A stretch of 64,000 nt of DNA from Flavobacterium sp. MedPE-SWcel (GTDB lineage: Bacteria > Bacteroidota > Bacteroidia > Flavobacteriales > Flavobacteriaceae): assembly GCA_001874325.1 (NCBI GenBank), contig MPCW01000009.1, positions 1 to 64,000 on the forward strand. Direction: 5' to 3'. Under the pieces are notes generated by a model that worked only from the letters and a program-made list of their open reading frames with translations, did not search any database and was not told the origin of the DNA. Shown piece by piece: positions 17,905 through 27,009 of this stretch. Both the position numbers and the translations under genes were made by a program. Each line of letters starts with the position of its first letter. Within the stretch, counting starts at the first letter, position 1.

Positions 17905-18239
17905 TTTACTAATTCTTTATCGTTAAAAATGAGCGAAAGAGTCGATATAAAATCATTTAACTCATTGGTTATTTCTAATGCCACTTTTTTTCCTGATTGA
18001 GTAATTTGATAATATTTACGTACTCTTTTACCAATATAAATTTTTTCAGTCTCAAGTATTTTATCCGCTTCCATTTTATGGAGTATAGGATAAAGTGCAC
18101 CTTCAGAGATATCTATTTTCCCTTTAGTGAGTTCTTTTACTTTTTGAGTAATCTCATAACCATACATTTTATCACTCTCGCTTATCAGCTTTAAAATGAT
18201 GGGTTGTAGTGTTCCTTTGGTGAGTTCTTTATTATACAT
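17901..18239 (-). CDS. PadR family transcriptional regulator
   Basis: This 112-aa regulator has a PadR winged helix: LTKGTLQPIILKLISESDKMYGYEI, then the wing ISEGALYPILHKMEADKILE, then the KRVRKYYQIT strand. A short C-terminal dimerisation helix follows. I chose the ATG at 18239 because the upstream ATG at 18254 lies inside the promoter -7 box and cannot be on the transcript. The mRNA should be almost or fully leaderless. An 11-bp inverted repeat in the promoter is the likely autorepression site. It overlaps its HAAS partner by 4 bp. Confidence 0.85.
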   Translation of the reverse strand: MYNKELTKGTLQPIILKLISESDKMYGYEITQKVKELTKGKIDISEGALYPILHKMEADKILETEKIYIGKRVRKYYQITQSGKKVALEITNELNDFISTLSLIFNDKELVK

Positions 18240-18243
18240 AGTA

Positions 18244-18274
18244 CAAATATACATTTTATTTCAATGTATTCAAA
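18244..18274 (-). promoter_or_regulatory. Consensus promoter of the padR operon
   Basis: On the minus strand, TTTG (18274-18271) and TATATTTG (18251-18244) are exactly 19 bp apart. The ATG of padR begins only 4 nt after the -7 box, so transcription should start at or next to the start codon. Confidence 0.8.
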
Positions 18275-18282
18275 TAAAATGT
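18251..18282. promoter_or_regulatory. Inverted repeat, probable PadR operator
   Basis: ACATTTTATTT-N10-AAATAAAATGT is a perfect 11-bp inverted repeat covering the -33 box, the spacer and the edge of the -7 box. The outer ACAT/ATGT ends and the dyad form fit PadR-type operators. Binding would block RNA polymerase. Confidence 0.65.
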
Positions 18283-18303
18283 AAAAAAATATAGACAAAA
18301 AAA

Positions 18304-18420
18304 ATACAGGAGCCTAAGCTCCTGTATTGACTATCAAAAAAGTACCCCTAATTCTTTGATAGATTTAATTAACCCTAAAAAAATGATTTACTAAATCACG
18401 ACATTGCTGGTACAAATCTA
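18304..18420 (-). ncRNA. Candidate small RNA
   Basis: On the minus strand a -7 box TAGATTTG (18420-18413) is followed by three hairpins: 18397-18385, 18362-18331 (8-bp stem CTATCAAA/TTTGATAG) and 18327-18304 (ATACAGGAG/CTCCTGTAT). The last ends in a run of eight T residues, giving an intrinsic terminator. The predicted RNA is about 100 nt. It lies between the terminator of the dipeptidyl peptidase gene and the independent padR promoter, and no reading frame explains it. There is no clear -33 TTTG, so the promoter is weak evidence. Confidence 0.4.
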
Positions 18421-18549
18421 TCTTATTTCACTGTACTATACTATACCCACTGTTAGGTATTTTTTAGGAATACTCTCATTATTAGCTAGTTACTTATCTA
18501 TATTGATTATAAATATGCGTATTTTAAATAAAAATACAATTTTTGAATA

Positions 18550-18576
18550 AAAAAAAGAGGCTAAAAGCCTCCTTTT
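18550..18576 (-). terminator. Hairpin terminator of the dipeptidyl peptidase gene
   Basis: GAGGCT-AAA-AGCCTC (18557-18571), with A residues on the left that read as a T-tract on the minus strand. Confidence 0.75.
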
Positions 18577-18579
18577 TAA

Positions 18580-20760
18580 TTAATCTCTTTTTAAATGGGT
18601 TTCAAAATAGTCAGCTATTTTAGCATTTAGATGAAAACGATCTCTACCGCCTACGTTATGCTCATGAGTAGGGTAAAGGAAGTAGTCAAGTTGCTTACCT
18701 GCTTTAATACATGCTTGTACAAATTCCATACTATGTTGTTGTACTACTACATTATCTTGTGCACCATGTATCATTAATAATCTACCTTCTAGTTGACTAG
18801 CTCCATTAATAAGACTAGTGTTTTTATATCCTTCAGGGTTTTCTTGTGGCATATCCATATAGCGTTCGCCATACATTATTTCATAAAATTTCCAGTCGAT
18901 AACTGGACCACCAGCAACACCTACTTTAAATACATCAGGATGATTTACCATTAATGATGTTGTCATGAAACCTCCAAAACTCCAACCATAAACCCCGATT
19001 TTATCTTGATTTACAAAAGGTTTAGATTTTAAGAAATTAATACCTTTCATTTGGTCAGCCATTTCGTTCTTACCTAGTTCACGATGAATAACGTGTTCAA
19101 AATCACGTCCACGAGCATCACTACCTCTATTATCAACAGTAAATACTACATATCCTTTTTGAGCCATATAATAATCGAATAACGATGCGCCACCTAACCA
19201 GCTATTAGTTACAAGCTGTGCGTGAGGACCACCATATACATATACCATTACAGGGTATTTTTTATTAGCATCAAAATTAGCAGGATAAATAAGTCTTCCG
19301 TTAAGAGGTGTTTTACCATCAGCAGCAGTTATAGTAACTAGCTCCATTTTAGGTAATGTTACTTGTCCAGTATATGGATTATCAGCTTTAAATAAGCTAG
19401 TCGCTTTCTTATTCTTTAAGTTAATAATAGCAGCATTGTTAGGCGTAGTAGTGTTACTAAAACGATCTAACGCCATTGTTTTATTACTATTAACAATTAC
19501 ATTATGCGTTCCTGAACCTGTTGTAAGTTGTGTTGTTTTTCCAGAACGTAATGATACTTTATAAAGCTGTCTGTCAAGCCCGTTATTAGCTGTACCCATG
19601 TAAAGAGCATTTTTAGACTTAGCATCAAAACCAAGAAACTCAGTAATAACAACATCATTGTTGCCTAATCTCTTTAATAACTTTCCGTCAGTATTATAAA
19701 GGTATAATTGCTCATAACCATCTTTCTCAGTACGGTATAAAAACTGGTTATTTTTGTTAGGTACAAAAGTAAGGTTGTTTAATGGCTCTACATAAGTAGG
19801 AGCTTTCTCTTCAAATAATGTTTTTATAAAGTTACCAGTAGTAGCATCATACTTGTTTAATTTTAAGTGATTCTGCTCTCTGTTTAATACACCTACAAAT
19901 ATTTGCTTACCGTCAGGTGACCAAGTTACTGTAGTAAGAAACTGCTCTTTAGGACCTTCAGTTTTTAATGTAATGTGTTTGTTAGAAACAATATCATACA
20001 CTACTAAAGTAACCTCTTCACTTTTAAGTCCCGCCATTGGGTACTTAATATCCTTATTAACTGCTCTACGTTCCCCGAAATTTACTAACGGATAATCGCC
20101 TACCATACTTTCATCCTTACGGTAGTATAATAACTTATCACTATTAGGACTCCACCACATACCTTTATCAATACCAAATTCTTGACGGTGTGTATAGTCG
20201 CTACCATTTACAATACCTTTATCAGTATCGTTAGTTACAGTGATAGTTTTATTGTTTTGAGAAGTTATAAATATATTATTATCATTTAATGCAGCTATAT
20301 GCTTATTGTTAGGAGATATAGCTTGCTGAGAAGCATCGGCACTTATTGCTATAGCATTTGTAATTTCTTTTTTGTCAGTATTAAAAAATACTATATAGTT
20401 AGACTTTTTTCCTGCTGCCTGAAATGATATTGTATTCTTATTTTTCCAAGTATATCTGTATGGAAAAATACGAAGTGTAAAATTATCTTGAGGGAATTTG
20501 TTTTTTAAAGCAGTAGTTAACTCATCTTTGGTTAGTAATGTTTTTTCTTCCCAGTTTGTTTTTTCACTACGTTCCATAAGCGAAGCGTAAGTACTACTTA
20601 GGTATGTAATAGTGTTACTATCTGGTTTCCATTGTGGCGAAACAAAGTTTTTAACGGCAAATGCTTGATATTGCCCATAAGTAGCCTCTTGTATAGTAAG
20701 ATCGCGTTGAGCTGTTACCGCTATACTAGTTAGCAAGAATAAGACTAATAGTTTTCTCAT
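18580..20760 (-). CDS. Dipeptidyl peptidase IV (S9B family)
   Basis: This 726-aa secreted protease removes dipeptides, usually after proline, from peptide N-termini in the periplasm or at the surface. A signal peptide (about 1-17, ending TA/Q) is followed by an eight-bladed beta-propeller (about 60-450; MWWSPNSDKLLYYRKDES is typical) and an alpha/beta hydrolase domain. The catalytic triad is visible as GWSFGGF (Ser near 594), GAQDNVV (Asp near 668) and THEHNV (His near 700). The substrate-anchoring Glu pair may lie in the DES segment of the propeller. The length is normal. It is transcribed alone. Confidence 0.92.
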   Translation of the reverse strand: MRKLLVLFLLTSIAVTAQRDLTIQEATYGQYQAFAVKNFVSPQWKPDSNTITYLSSTYASLMERSEKTNWEEKTLLTKDELTTALKNKFPQDNFTLRIFPYRYTWKNKNTISFQAAGKKSNYIVFFNTDKKEITNAIAISADASQQAISPNNKHIAALNDNNIFITSQNNKTITVTNDTDKGIVNGSDYTHRQEFGIDKGMWWSPNSDKLLYYRKDESMVGDYPLVNFGERRAVNKDIKYPMAGLKSEEVTLVVYDIVSNKHITLKTEGPKEQFLTTVTWSPDGKQIFVGVLNREQNHLKLNKYDATTGNFIKTLFEEKAPTYVEPLNNLTFVPNKNNQFLYRTEKDGYEQLYLYNTDGKLLKRLGNNDVVITEFLGFDAKSKNALYMGTANNGLDRQLYKVSLRSGKTTQLTTGSGTHNVIVNSNKTMALDRFSNTTTPNNAAIINLKNKKATSLFKADNPYTGQVTLPKMELVTITAADGKTPLNGRLIYPANFDANKKYPVMVYVYGGPHAQLVTNSWLGGASLFDYYMAQKGYVVFTVDNRGSDARGRDFEHVIHRELGKNEMADQMKGINFLKSKPFVNQDKIGVYGWSFGGFMTTSLMVNHPDVFKVGVAGGPVIDWKFYEIMYGERYMDMPQENPEGYKNTSLINGASQLEGRLLMIHGAQDNVVVQQHSMEFVQACIKAGKQLDYFLYPTHEHNVGGRDRFHLNAKIADYFETHLKRD

Positions 20761-20864
20761 TTTAGTTTGTTTATGGTTCGATTAGAGAGCGAATTTAACG
20801 AAACTGTACAATTCGCCGAAATATATTTATTTTTATTAGTAGTAAATAGTAATGATTAGTTACA

Positions 20865-20896
20865 AAAAATCCGTTTCGGTTAGGAAACGGATTTTT
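20865..20896 (-). terminator. Hairpin terminator of the PLP enzyme gene
   Basis: AAAAATCCGTTTC-N6-GAAACGGATTTTT lies downstream of the trans-sulfuration enzyme on the minus strand. Confidence 0.85.
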
Positions 20897-20921
20897 ATTA
20901 TTATAATAAATTCTTTTTGTA

Positions 20922-22121
20922 TTAAAGGATGTTAAGCTCTTTCATGCATGCGTTCATCATTTCATATGTTCTTTCGATGTTGTTATCAAGACCTATAGAG
21001 AAACGGATAAGACCATCGCTTAATCCCATTTCTTTTTGTTCGTCCTCTGGAATTTCACTTGATGTAGAACTTCCTGGAGCACTAAATAATGTTTTATAGA
21101 AACCAAGACTTACAGCAAGGTAACCAAGGTTACGATCTTGCATTAACTCCATTAAAGCATTAGCTTTCTCTAAAGATCCAGCATCAATAGTAAGCATACC
21201 ACCAAAACCGTACTCAGGATTAATCATGCCTTTATATAGTTCATGACTTGGGTGACTTGCAAGACCTGGGTAAACAGTTTTAATTCCGTCTTTTTCAAAA
21301 CGTTCAGCTAAATACTGTGCATTATGACTGTGCTGTTTTACTCTAATGTGTAGTGTACGTAAGTTTTTTAATACACTAGAAGCACGCATACTGTCCATTG
21401 TAGAACCTAATAGCATACTAGCACCATCATTTACACTCTTAAGCGAGTTGATAAAATCAGTTGTACCACAAACAACACCACCTACAGTATCACTACTACC
21501 ATTTATAAATTTAGTAAGACTATGTATTACCACATCAGCACCCATTGTTACAGGAGATACAGATAGTGGAGAGAAAGTATTATCTACAACCAGTTTAAGG
21601 TTATGTTTCTTTGCTATTTTAGAAAGTGCTACTATATCAGCAACCTCTAGTAATGGGTTACTCACAGTTTCACAGTATAGCACCTTAGTGTTTGGTGTAA
21701 TGGCAGCTTCTACTACATCAAGTTTAGTAATATCTACAAACGATGTTGTGATATTTAATCTTGGTATAAAGTTTTTCATGAATGCATATGTACCACCGTA
21801 GATAGTTCTACTAGATACAATATGATCGCCTGCACCACAAAGTTGTAGTAATACAGGAGTAATAGCTCCCATACCAGATGCAGCAACATTTGCAGTCTCT
21901 GTACCTTCCATTGCAGCAAGAGCTTCACTTAAATATAAGTTACTTGGTGATGTATGACGTGAGTATAAGTAACATCCGTCAGTATTACCTTCAAAAGTAT
22001 CAAACATACTTTTTGCCGAAAGGAAAGTGTAAGTAGATGAATCAGATATTGACGGGTTAACGCCACCAAATTCACCAAAATATTGTAAGTCTTGAATATT
22101 GTCTGCAGGATCGAAAGCCAT
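20922..22121 (-). CDS. Cys/Met metabolism PLP-dependent enzyme (methionine gamma-lyase or cystathionine gamma-synthase type)
   Basis: This 399-aa fold-type I PLP enzyme is of the trans-sulfuration family. The phosphate-binding YSRHTSPSN segment is near residue 53, the PLP Asp lies in LVVDNTFSPL, the Schiff-base Lys is in HSLTKFINGSSDTVGG (near 204), and the C-terminal LIRFSIGLDN motif is present. Members act on cysteine, homocysteine or methionine side chains, and the sequence alone does not say whether this one eliminates or replaces. A divergent Lrp/AsnC gene 176 bp away points to amino-acid-responsive control. That favours a degradative role such as methionine gamma-lyase. Confidence 0.82.
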   Translation of the reverse strand: MAFDPADNIQDLQYFGEFGGVNPSISDSSTYTFLSAKSMFDTFEGNTDGCYLYSRHTSPSNLYLSEALAAMEGTETANVAASGMGAITPVLLQLCGAGDHIVSSRTIYGGTYAFMKNFIPRLNITTSFVDITKLDVVEAAITPNTKVLYCETVSNPLLEVADIVALSKIAKKHNLKLVVDNTFSPLSVSPVTMGADVVIHSLTKFINGSSDTVGGVVCGTTDFINSLKSVNDGASMLLGSTMDSMRASSVLKNLRTLHIRVKQHSHNAQYLAERFEKDGIKTVYPGLASHPSHELYKGMINPEYGFGGMLTIDAGSLEKANALMELMQDRNLGYLAVSLGFYKTLFSAPGSSTSSEIPEDEQKEMGLSDGLIRFSIGLDNNIERTYEMMNACMKELNIL

Positions 22122-22297
22122 AATTAAAGAGTTATTGATTAGTAGTTGTTATTTTATAAGTCAAAGAGAATGAAAACTAATTAAATAATCAATAGATATG
22201 ATGTTTCTTAGATTAAAAAACTATAATTTTGACTTTTCATAGATTTTAAAATCAATATTTAGCCATATTTCAACATAATAGCCGAAAATTTTTCAGT

Positions 22298-22756
22298 ATG
22301 AACTTAGATGTAATAGATAAAAAATTATTAATGCTCTTACAAGATGATAGCAGACGTACTACAAAAGAGTTGTCATTAAAGTTAAATCTTTCTATTACTG
22401 CTGTTTATGAGCGTGTTAAAAAATTAGAACGTGAGGGTGTTATAAAAAAAAATGTAGCGCTATTAGATCATAAAAAAGTACAACGTGCCTTTGTCGTATT
22501 TTGCCACATTAAGTTAATGCAACATGCTAAAGAGTACCTTACTAAGTTTGAACAAGAAATAAAAAAGCTAGATGAGGTGTTAGAGTGTTATCACGTAAGT
22601 GGAGATTATGATTATATATTAAAAATATATGTAGAAAACATGGAGGCTTACAGAGAGTTTATGGTAACTAAACTTACTGCATTACAACACATAGGTAGTA
22701 CACAAAGTACATTTATGATAAGTGAGGTAAAGAATACTAACATAATATCACTTTAA
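22298..22756 (+). CDS. Lrp/AsnC family transcriptional regulator
   Basis: This 152-aa protein has an N-terminal helix-turn-helix (IDKKLLMLLQDDSRRTTKEL, then ITAVYERVKKLEREGVI). A C-terminal RAM effector-binding domain (about 70-150) includes VLECYHVSGDYDYILKIYV. It is divergent from the trans-sulfuration enzyme and probably controls it in response to an amino acid such as methionine or leucine. It resembles flavobacterial Lrp paralogues that act on a single neighbour rather than the global E. coli Lrp. Confidence 0.88.
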   Translation: MNLDVIDKKLLMLLQDDSRRTTKELSLKLNLSITAVYERVKKLEREGVIKKNVALLDHKKVQRAFVVFCHIKLMQHAKEYLTKFEQEIKKLDEVLECYHVSGDYDYILKIYVENMEAYREFMVTKLTALQHIGSTQSTFMISEVKNTNIISL

Positions 22757-22855
22757 CAGCTAAAATATTTTGTTTTTGTAATAAAGTAGTCTAAACAAAA
22801 AAACTTCGTTAAATTTGCCTTACAAAAAATTAAATTACACAAAAAACTATATTTT

Positions 22856-24262
22856 ATGAGTTCATTTGACGTAGTCGTTATAGGTTCTGGTCCCGGCGGT
22901 TATGTGGCAGCTATTCGTTGTGCACAACTAGGTTTTAATACAGCAATTATCGAAAAATATTCAACGCTTGGAGGTACTTGCTTAAACGTAGGTTGTATTC
23001 CATCAAAAGCATTGCTAGATTCTTCGCACCATTATCATGATGCTACTAAGCACTTTACTGAGCACGGTATTGATATTGAAGGAGAGATAAAAGTAAACTT
23101 TGAGCAAATGATTGCTCGTAAAAAAGGTGTAGTAGACCAAAACGTAAGTGGTATTAAGTACCTTATGGATAAAAACAAAATTACTGTACTAGAAGGTATA
23201 GGTTCTTTTGAAGATGCTACTCATGTAAAGGTTACTAAAAATGATGGTACTACTGAAACTGTAGAGGCAAAGCACACTATTATTGCTACTGGTTCTAAAC
23301 CATCTTCACTACCATTCATAAAAATAGATAAAGAAAAAATAATAACTTCTACAGAGGCATTAAAGCTAAAAGAAGTACCTAAGCACCTTGTTATTATAGG
23401 TGGAGGTGTTATTGGTCTTGAATTAGGTCAAGTATACCTTCGTTTAGGAGCAAAAGTATCTGTAGTAGAATATTTAGATAGAATTATTCCAGGAATGGAT
23501 GCTACGTTATCTAAAGAACTTACAAAAGTACTTAAGAAACAAGGTATGAAGTTCTATACTTCACATAAAGTACAATCAGTAGAAAGAAATGGAGCTGATG
23601 TACAAGTACAAGCAGAAAACAAAAAAGGAGAGGTAATTACTCTTGATGGAGATTATGCTTTAGTATCTGTAGGACGTCGTCCATTTACAGATGGTCTTGA
23701 TACTGAAAAAGCAGGAGTGAAGCTTACCGATAGAGGTATGGTAGAAGTAAATGATCATTTACAAACTAGTGTGCCAAATATATATGCTATTGGTGATGTA
23801 GTGCGTGGCGCAATGCTAGCACACAAAGCTGAAGAAGAAGGTGTATTTGCTGCTGAAACAATTGCAGGACAAAAACCACATATTGATTATAACCTAATTC
23901 CAGGTGTTGTATATACTTGGCCAGAGGTTGCAGCTGTAGGTAAAACAGAAGAAGAACTTAAAGAAGCAGGAGTAGCTTACAAATCAGGAAGTTTCCCATT
24001 CAAAGCATTAGGTCGTTCTCGTGCTAGTATGGATACTGATGGTTTAGTGAAAATACTTGCTGATGCTACAACTGATGAAGTATTAGGAGTACACATGATA
24101 GGGGCGCGTACTGCTGATCTTATTGCTGAGGCAGTAACAGCTATGGAGTTTAGAGCGTCTGCTGAAGATATTTCTAGAATGTCACATGCACACCCTACAT
24201 ATGCGGAGGCTATTAAAGAAGCTGCACTTGCTGCAACAGATAGTAGACCATTACATATGTAA
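22856..24262 (+). CDS. lpdA: Dihydrolipoyl dehydrogenase
   Basis: The 468-aa E3 flavoprotein reoxidises dihydrolipoamide in the pyruvate and 2-oxoglutarate dehydrogenase complexes. The FAD loop GSGPGGYVAA is at 10-19, the redox disulfide at C42/C47 in GGTCLNVGCIPSK, and the NAD loop GGGVIGLELGQVY follows. The C-terminal interface has HAHPTYAEA, with the catalytic His near 446 and Glu five residues on. No E1 or E2 genes are adjacent. The -7 box TAAATTTG at 22810-22817 puts transcription start about 30 nt before the gene. It ends at its own terminator. Confidence 0.95.
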   Translation: MSSFDVVVIGSGPGGYVAAIRCAQLGFNTAIIEKYSTLGGTCLNVGCIPSKALLDSSHHYHDATKHFTEHGIDIEGEIKVNFEQMIARKKGVVDQNVSGIKYLMDKNKITVLEGIGSFEDATHVKVTKNDGTTETVEAKHTIIATGSKPSSLPFIKIDKEKIITSTEALKLKEVPKHLVIIGGGVIGLELGQVYLRLGAKVSVVEYLDRIIPGMDATLSKELTKVLKKQGMKFYTSHKVQSVERNGADVQVQAENKKGEVITLDGDYALVSVGRRPFTDGLDTEKAGVKLTDRGMVEVNDHLQTSVPNIYAIGDVVRGAMLAHKAEEEGVFAAETIAGQKPHIDYNLIPGVVYTWPEVAAVGKTEEELKEAGVAYKSGSFPFKALGRSRASMDTDGLVKILADATTDEVLGVHMIGARTADLIAEAVTAMEFRASAEDISRMSHAHPTYAEAIKEAALAATDSRPLHM

Positions 24263-24283
24263 TATAATAATATCACAAAATAT

Positions 24284-24315
24284 AAAAACCCACCCTTTAA
24301 AGAGTGGGTTTTTTG
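24284..24315 (+). terminator. Hairpin terminator of lpdA
   Basis: AAACCCAC...GTGGGTTTTTT, a GC-rich stem with a T-tract, lies between lpdA and pabB. Confidence 0.85.
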
Positions 24316-24358
24316 CTACTAGTTATTATTGTATTTTTGACGACTCTAATAAATACGG

Positions 24359-25654
24359 ATGAGGACTTCTATATTTCATACAATACAAAACCCAGAATAT
24401 TTTAAAAAGCAATTGTTACAATGGGCACAACAATTTAGAGAAGTTGTGTTTTTAGACAGTAACGATTATCGTCGAGAATATAACACCTATGATGCAGTAC
24501 TAGCAGTAGATGCTTTAACAGCTATTCAGACAGATCATCATAATGCTTTTGATGAGCTTAACAATTATCAGCAAATAACAAAAGACTGGATTTTTGGGTA
24601 TTTATCATATGATTTAAAAAATGATACTGAGAAATTACAATCAGCTAATCTTGATAGATTAGAGTTTCCTGAGCTTTTTTTCTTTCAACCTAAAAAACTA
24701 TTTTTATTAAGAGGAGATCAGTTAGAGATTGCTTATTTAAATATGTGTGATGATGAGGTTGATGAAGATATAAATGAAATAATGAATTGTGAGTTAATAT
24801 CTAGTGATAGTGCAACTACAAATTCAAGAAAAGTAAATCAAAAAGTTTCTAAAGCAGAGTATATAGATAGAGTGGAGCAAATGTTAGCTCATATTCAAAG
24901 AGGTGATATATATGAAGCTAATTTTTGTATGGAATTTTATACAGAAGATACGACTTTAGATACACTAGAGGCTTATGAGAAGCTAAACACAATTTCTAAT
25001 CCGCCATTTGCAACCTATTTTAAAAATAATAAAAACTACCTGCTATCAGCTTCGCCAGAACGTTATTTAAAGAAAGAAGGTGATACTATTATTTCTCAAC
25101 CTATAAAAGGTACAGCTCGTAGAAGTAATGATCCTAAAGAAGACGAAGAGATCAGACAGGAGTTAACTGTAAATGAAAAAGAGCGATCAGAAAATATAAT
25201 GATTGTCGATTTAGTACGTAACGACCTTTCACGTACGGCCACAAAAGGATCTGTACAGGTAAAAGAGTTGTGCGGAGCTTATTCTTTCAAGCAAGTACAT
25301 CATTTAGTTTCTACTATAGAATCGCAGTTAAAAGATGAATACACACCAGTAGACGTTATTAAAACAACATTCCCAATGGGAAGTATGACAGGAGCTCCAA
25401 AAATATCGGCTATGGAAATTATAGAAAAACTAGAAGTTACCAAACGAGGACTTTATAGTGGAGCTGTAGGGTACTTTACTCCAAACGGTAATTTTGACTT
25501 TAATGTAGTTATACGTAGTATTCTGTATAATCAAGATAATCAATATGCATCATTTTCTGTAGGTAGTGCCATAACTTCAAAATCTACAGCCGAGAAAGAA
25601 TATGAAGAATGTCTATTAAAAGCTAATGCTATGCGTAGCGTATTAGAAGCGTAA
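24359..25654 (+). CDS. pabB: Aminodeoxychorismate synthase component I-like chorismate-binding enzyme
   Basis: This 431-aa protein has the chorismate-utilising domain from about residue 165 to 425. Visible motifs are IQRGDIYEANFCMEF, SPERYL, QPIKGTARR, ENIMIVDLVRNDLSR and FPMGSMTGAPKISAMEIIE. This pattern is of PabB, which aminates chorismate to 4-amino-4-deoxychorismate for folate; anthranilate synthase TrpE is the alternative but is usually longer and next to trp genes. The -7 box TATTTTTG is at 24332-24339. It is followed closely by tilS and dsbD on the same strand. Confidence 0.85.
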   Translation: MRTSIFHTIQNPEYFKKQLLQWAQQFREVVFLDSNDYRREYNTYDAVLAVDALTAIQTDHHNAFDELNNYQQITKDWIFGYLSYDLKNDTEKLQSANLDRLEFPELFFFQPKKLFLLRGDQLEIAYLNMCDDEVDEDINEIMNCELISSDSATTNSRKVNQKVSKAEYIDRVEQMLAHIQRGDIYEANFCMEFYTEDTTLDTLEAYEKLNTISNPPFATYFKNNKNYLLSASPERYLKKEGDTIISQPIKGTARRSNDPKEDEEIRQELTVNEKERSENIMIVDLVRNDLSRTATKGSVQVKELCGAYSFKQVHHLVSTIESQLKDEYTPVDVIKTTFPMGSMTGAPKISAMEIIEKLEVTKRGLYSGAVGYFTPNGNFDFNVVIRSILYNQDNQYASFSVGSAITSKSTAEKEYEECLLKANAMRSVLEA

Positions 25655-25697
25655 GCTATCTAACAGTTTTATTCTCGATTATTTATTACTTTTGGAA

Positions 25698-27008
25698 ATG
25701 CTTAATAAGTTCCAGAATCAATTAATTCAAAACTTTTCTTTTTTAAGAGATAGAAAGTTACTACTTGCCATTAGTGGAGGAGTAGATAGTATGGTTTTAC
25801 TACACTTACTCAATCACTTAAATTATGACATTGCTATTGCTCATTGTAATTTTAATTTACGAGGAGATGAAAGTAATGGAGACGAACAGTTTATAAGAGA
25901 TTACGCTAAAGAAAACAATATAGAGGTTTTTGTAGCTAGTTTCGATACAAATAGTTTTGCCGATACTAATAAACTTTCGACTCAAGTTGCAGCAAGGCAA
26001 TTGCGCTATGAATGGTTTAATCAACTATTACAAGAAAATAATTTAGATTATGTGCTTACAGCACATCATTTAGATGATAATATCGAAACATTTCTTATAA
26101 ATTTTACTCGTGGTACAGGTATAGATGGATTGACAGGAATACCGCAACAAAATAATACCACGGTAAGACCATTACTGAGCTTTACTAGAGATGAAATTGT
26201 AGCTTATGCTAACAACGAATGTATAAAGTGGAGGGAAGATAGTAGCAATGCATCTGATAAGTATTTAAGAAACAAATTAAGGCATGATGTAATTCCTATT
26301 TTAAAAGCATTAAACCCGTCATTAGCTACCTCATTTCAAGATACACTTAATCATTTACAACAAACACAGTCTTTAGCCGAGGATGCATCTGATATAATGT
26401 ATCAAAAAGTGGTACGAGATGTCGATAATGGGAAGGAATTTGACATTGAAGCGTTAAAAAAATTAACGAATTATAAGGCTTATCTGTATAAATGGTTGCA
26501 AAATTATGGTTTTACAGCTTGGGGAGATATTTATACTTTACTCGATGCACAATCAGGAAAACAAATATTGGCTAATGGGTATAGACTGTTAAAAGATAGA
26601 AATGTACTGTTGTTAGAGTCTGAAAAACAACAAGATAAAAAACAGTATGAAATATCTATAGGAAAACTAGGAATTAATGAACCTTTACAAATTAAATTTT
26701 CTGATGTATCAATTCTTTCTAAAGAATTAGTTAAAAATGAAATATTTGTTGACAAAGGGTTGATAAAATTTCCGTTATTTGTAAAAAAATGGAAGGAAGG
26801 AGATTATTTTTATCCTCTTGGAATGAAAGGAAAAAAGAAGAAAATTTCTAAGTTTTTTAAGGATGAGAAAATGTCTTTATCCGAAAAAGAAGATACTTGG
26901 ATTTTATATTCTGAAAATGAAATAATATGGGTTATTGGCAAGCGTGCTGATGATCGTTTTAAAGTGACTAAAAGCACAACACAAATTTTAAAAATAGAAG
27001 TTTTATAA
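25698..27008 (+). CDS. tilS: tRNA(Ile)-lysidine synthetase
   Basis: This 436-aa enzyme attaches lysine to C34 of the AUA-reading tRNA(Ile), which makes it essential for correct isoleucine decoding. The PP-loop SGGVDSM is at 26-32, LTAHHLDDNIETFLINFTRG follows, and the C-terminal TilS substrate-binding domain (WKEGDYFYPLGMKGKKKKISKF) is complete. I used the ATG at 25698 rather than the TTG at 25692. A -7 box TACTTTTG ends at 25694, so the mRNA may be nearly leaderless. dsbD starts 1 bp after its stop codon. Confidence 0.93.
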   Translation: MLNKFQNQLIQNFSFLRDRKLLLAISGGVDSMVLLHLLNHLNYDIAIAHCNFNLRGDESNGDEQFIRDYAKENNIEVFVASFDTNSFADTNKLSTQVAARQLRYEWFNQLLQENNLDYVLTAHHLDDNIETFLINFTRGTGIDGLTGIPQQNNTTVRPLLSFTRDEIVAYANNECIKWREDSSNASDKYLRNKLRHDVIPILKALNPSLATSFQDTLNHLQQTQSLAEDASDIMYQKVVRDVDNGKEFDIEALKKLTNYKAYLYKWLQNYGFTAWGDIYTLLDAQSGKQILANGYRLLKDRNVLLLESEKQQDKKQYEISIGKLGINEPLQIKFSDVSILSKELVKNEIFVDKGLIKFPLFVKKWKEGDYFYPLGMKGKKKKISKFFKDEKMSLSEKEDTWILYSENEIIWVIGKRADDRFKVTKSTTQILKIEVL

Positions 27009-27009
27009 A

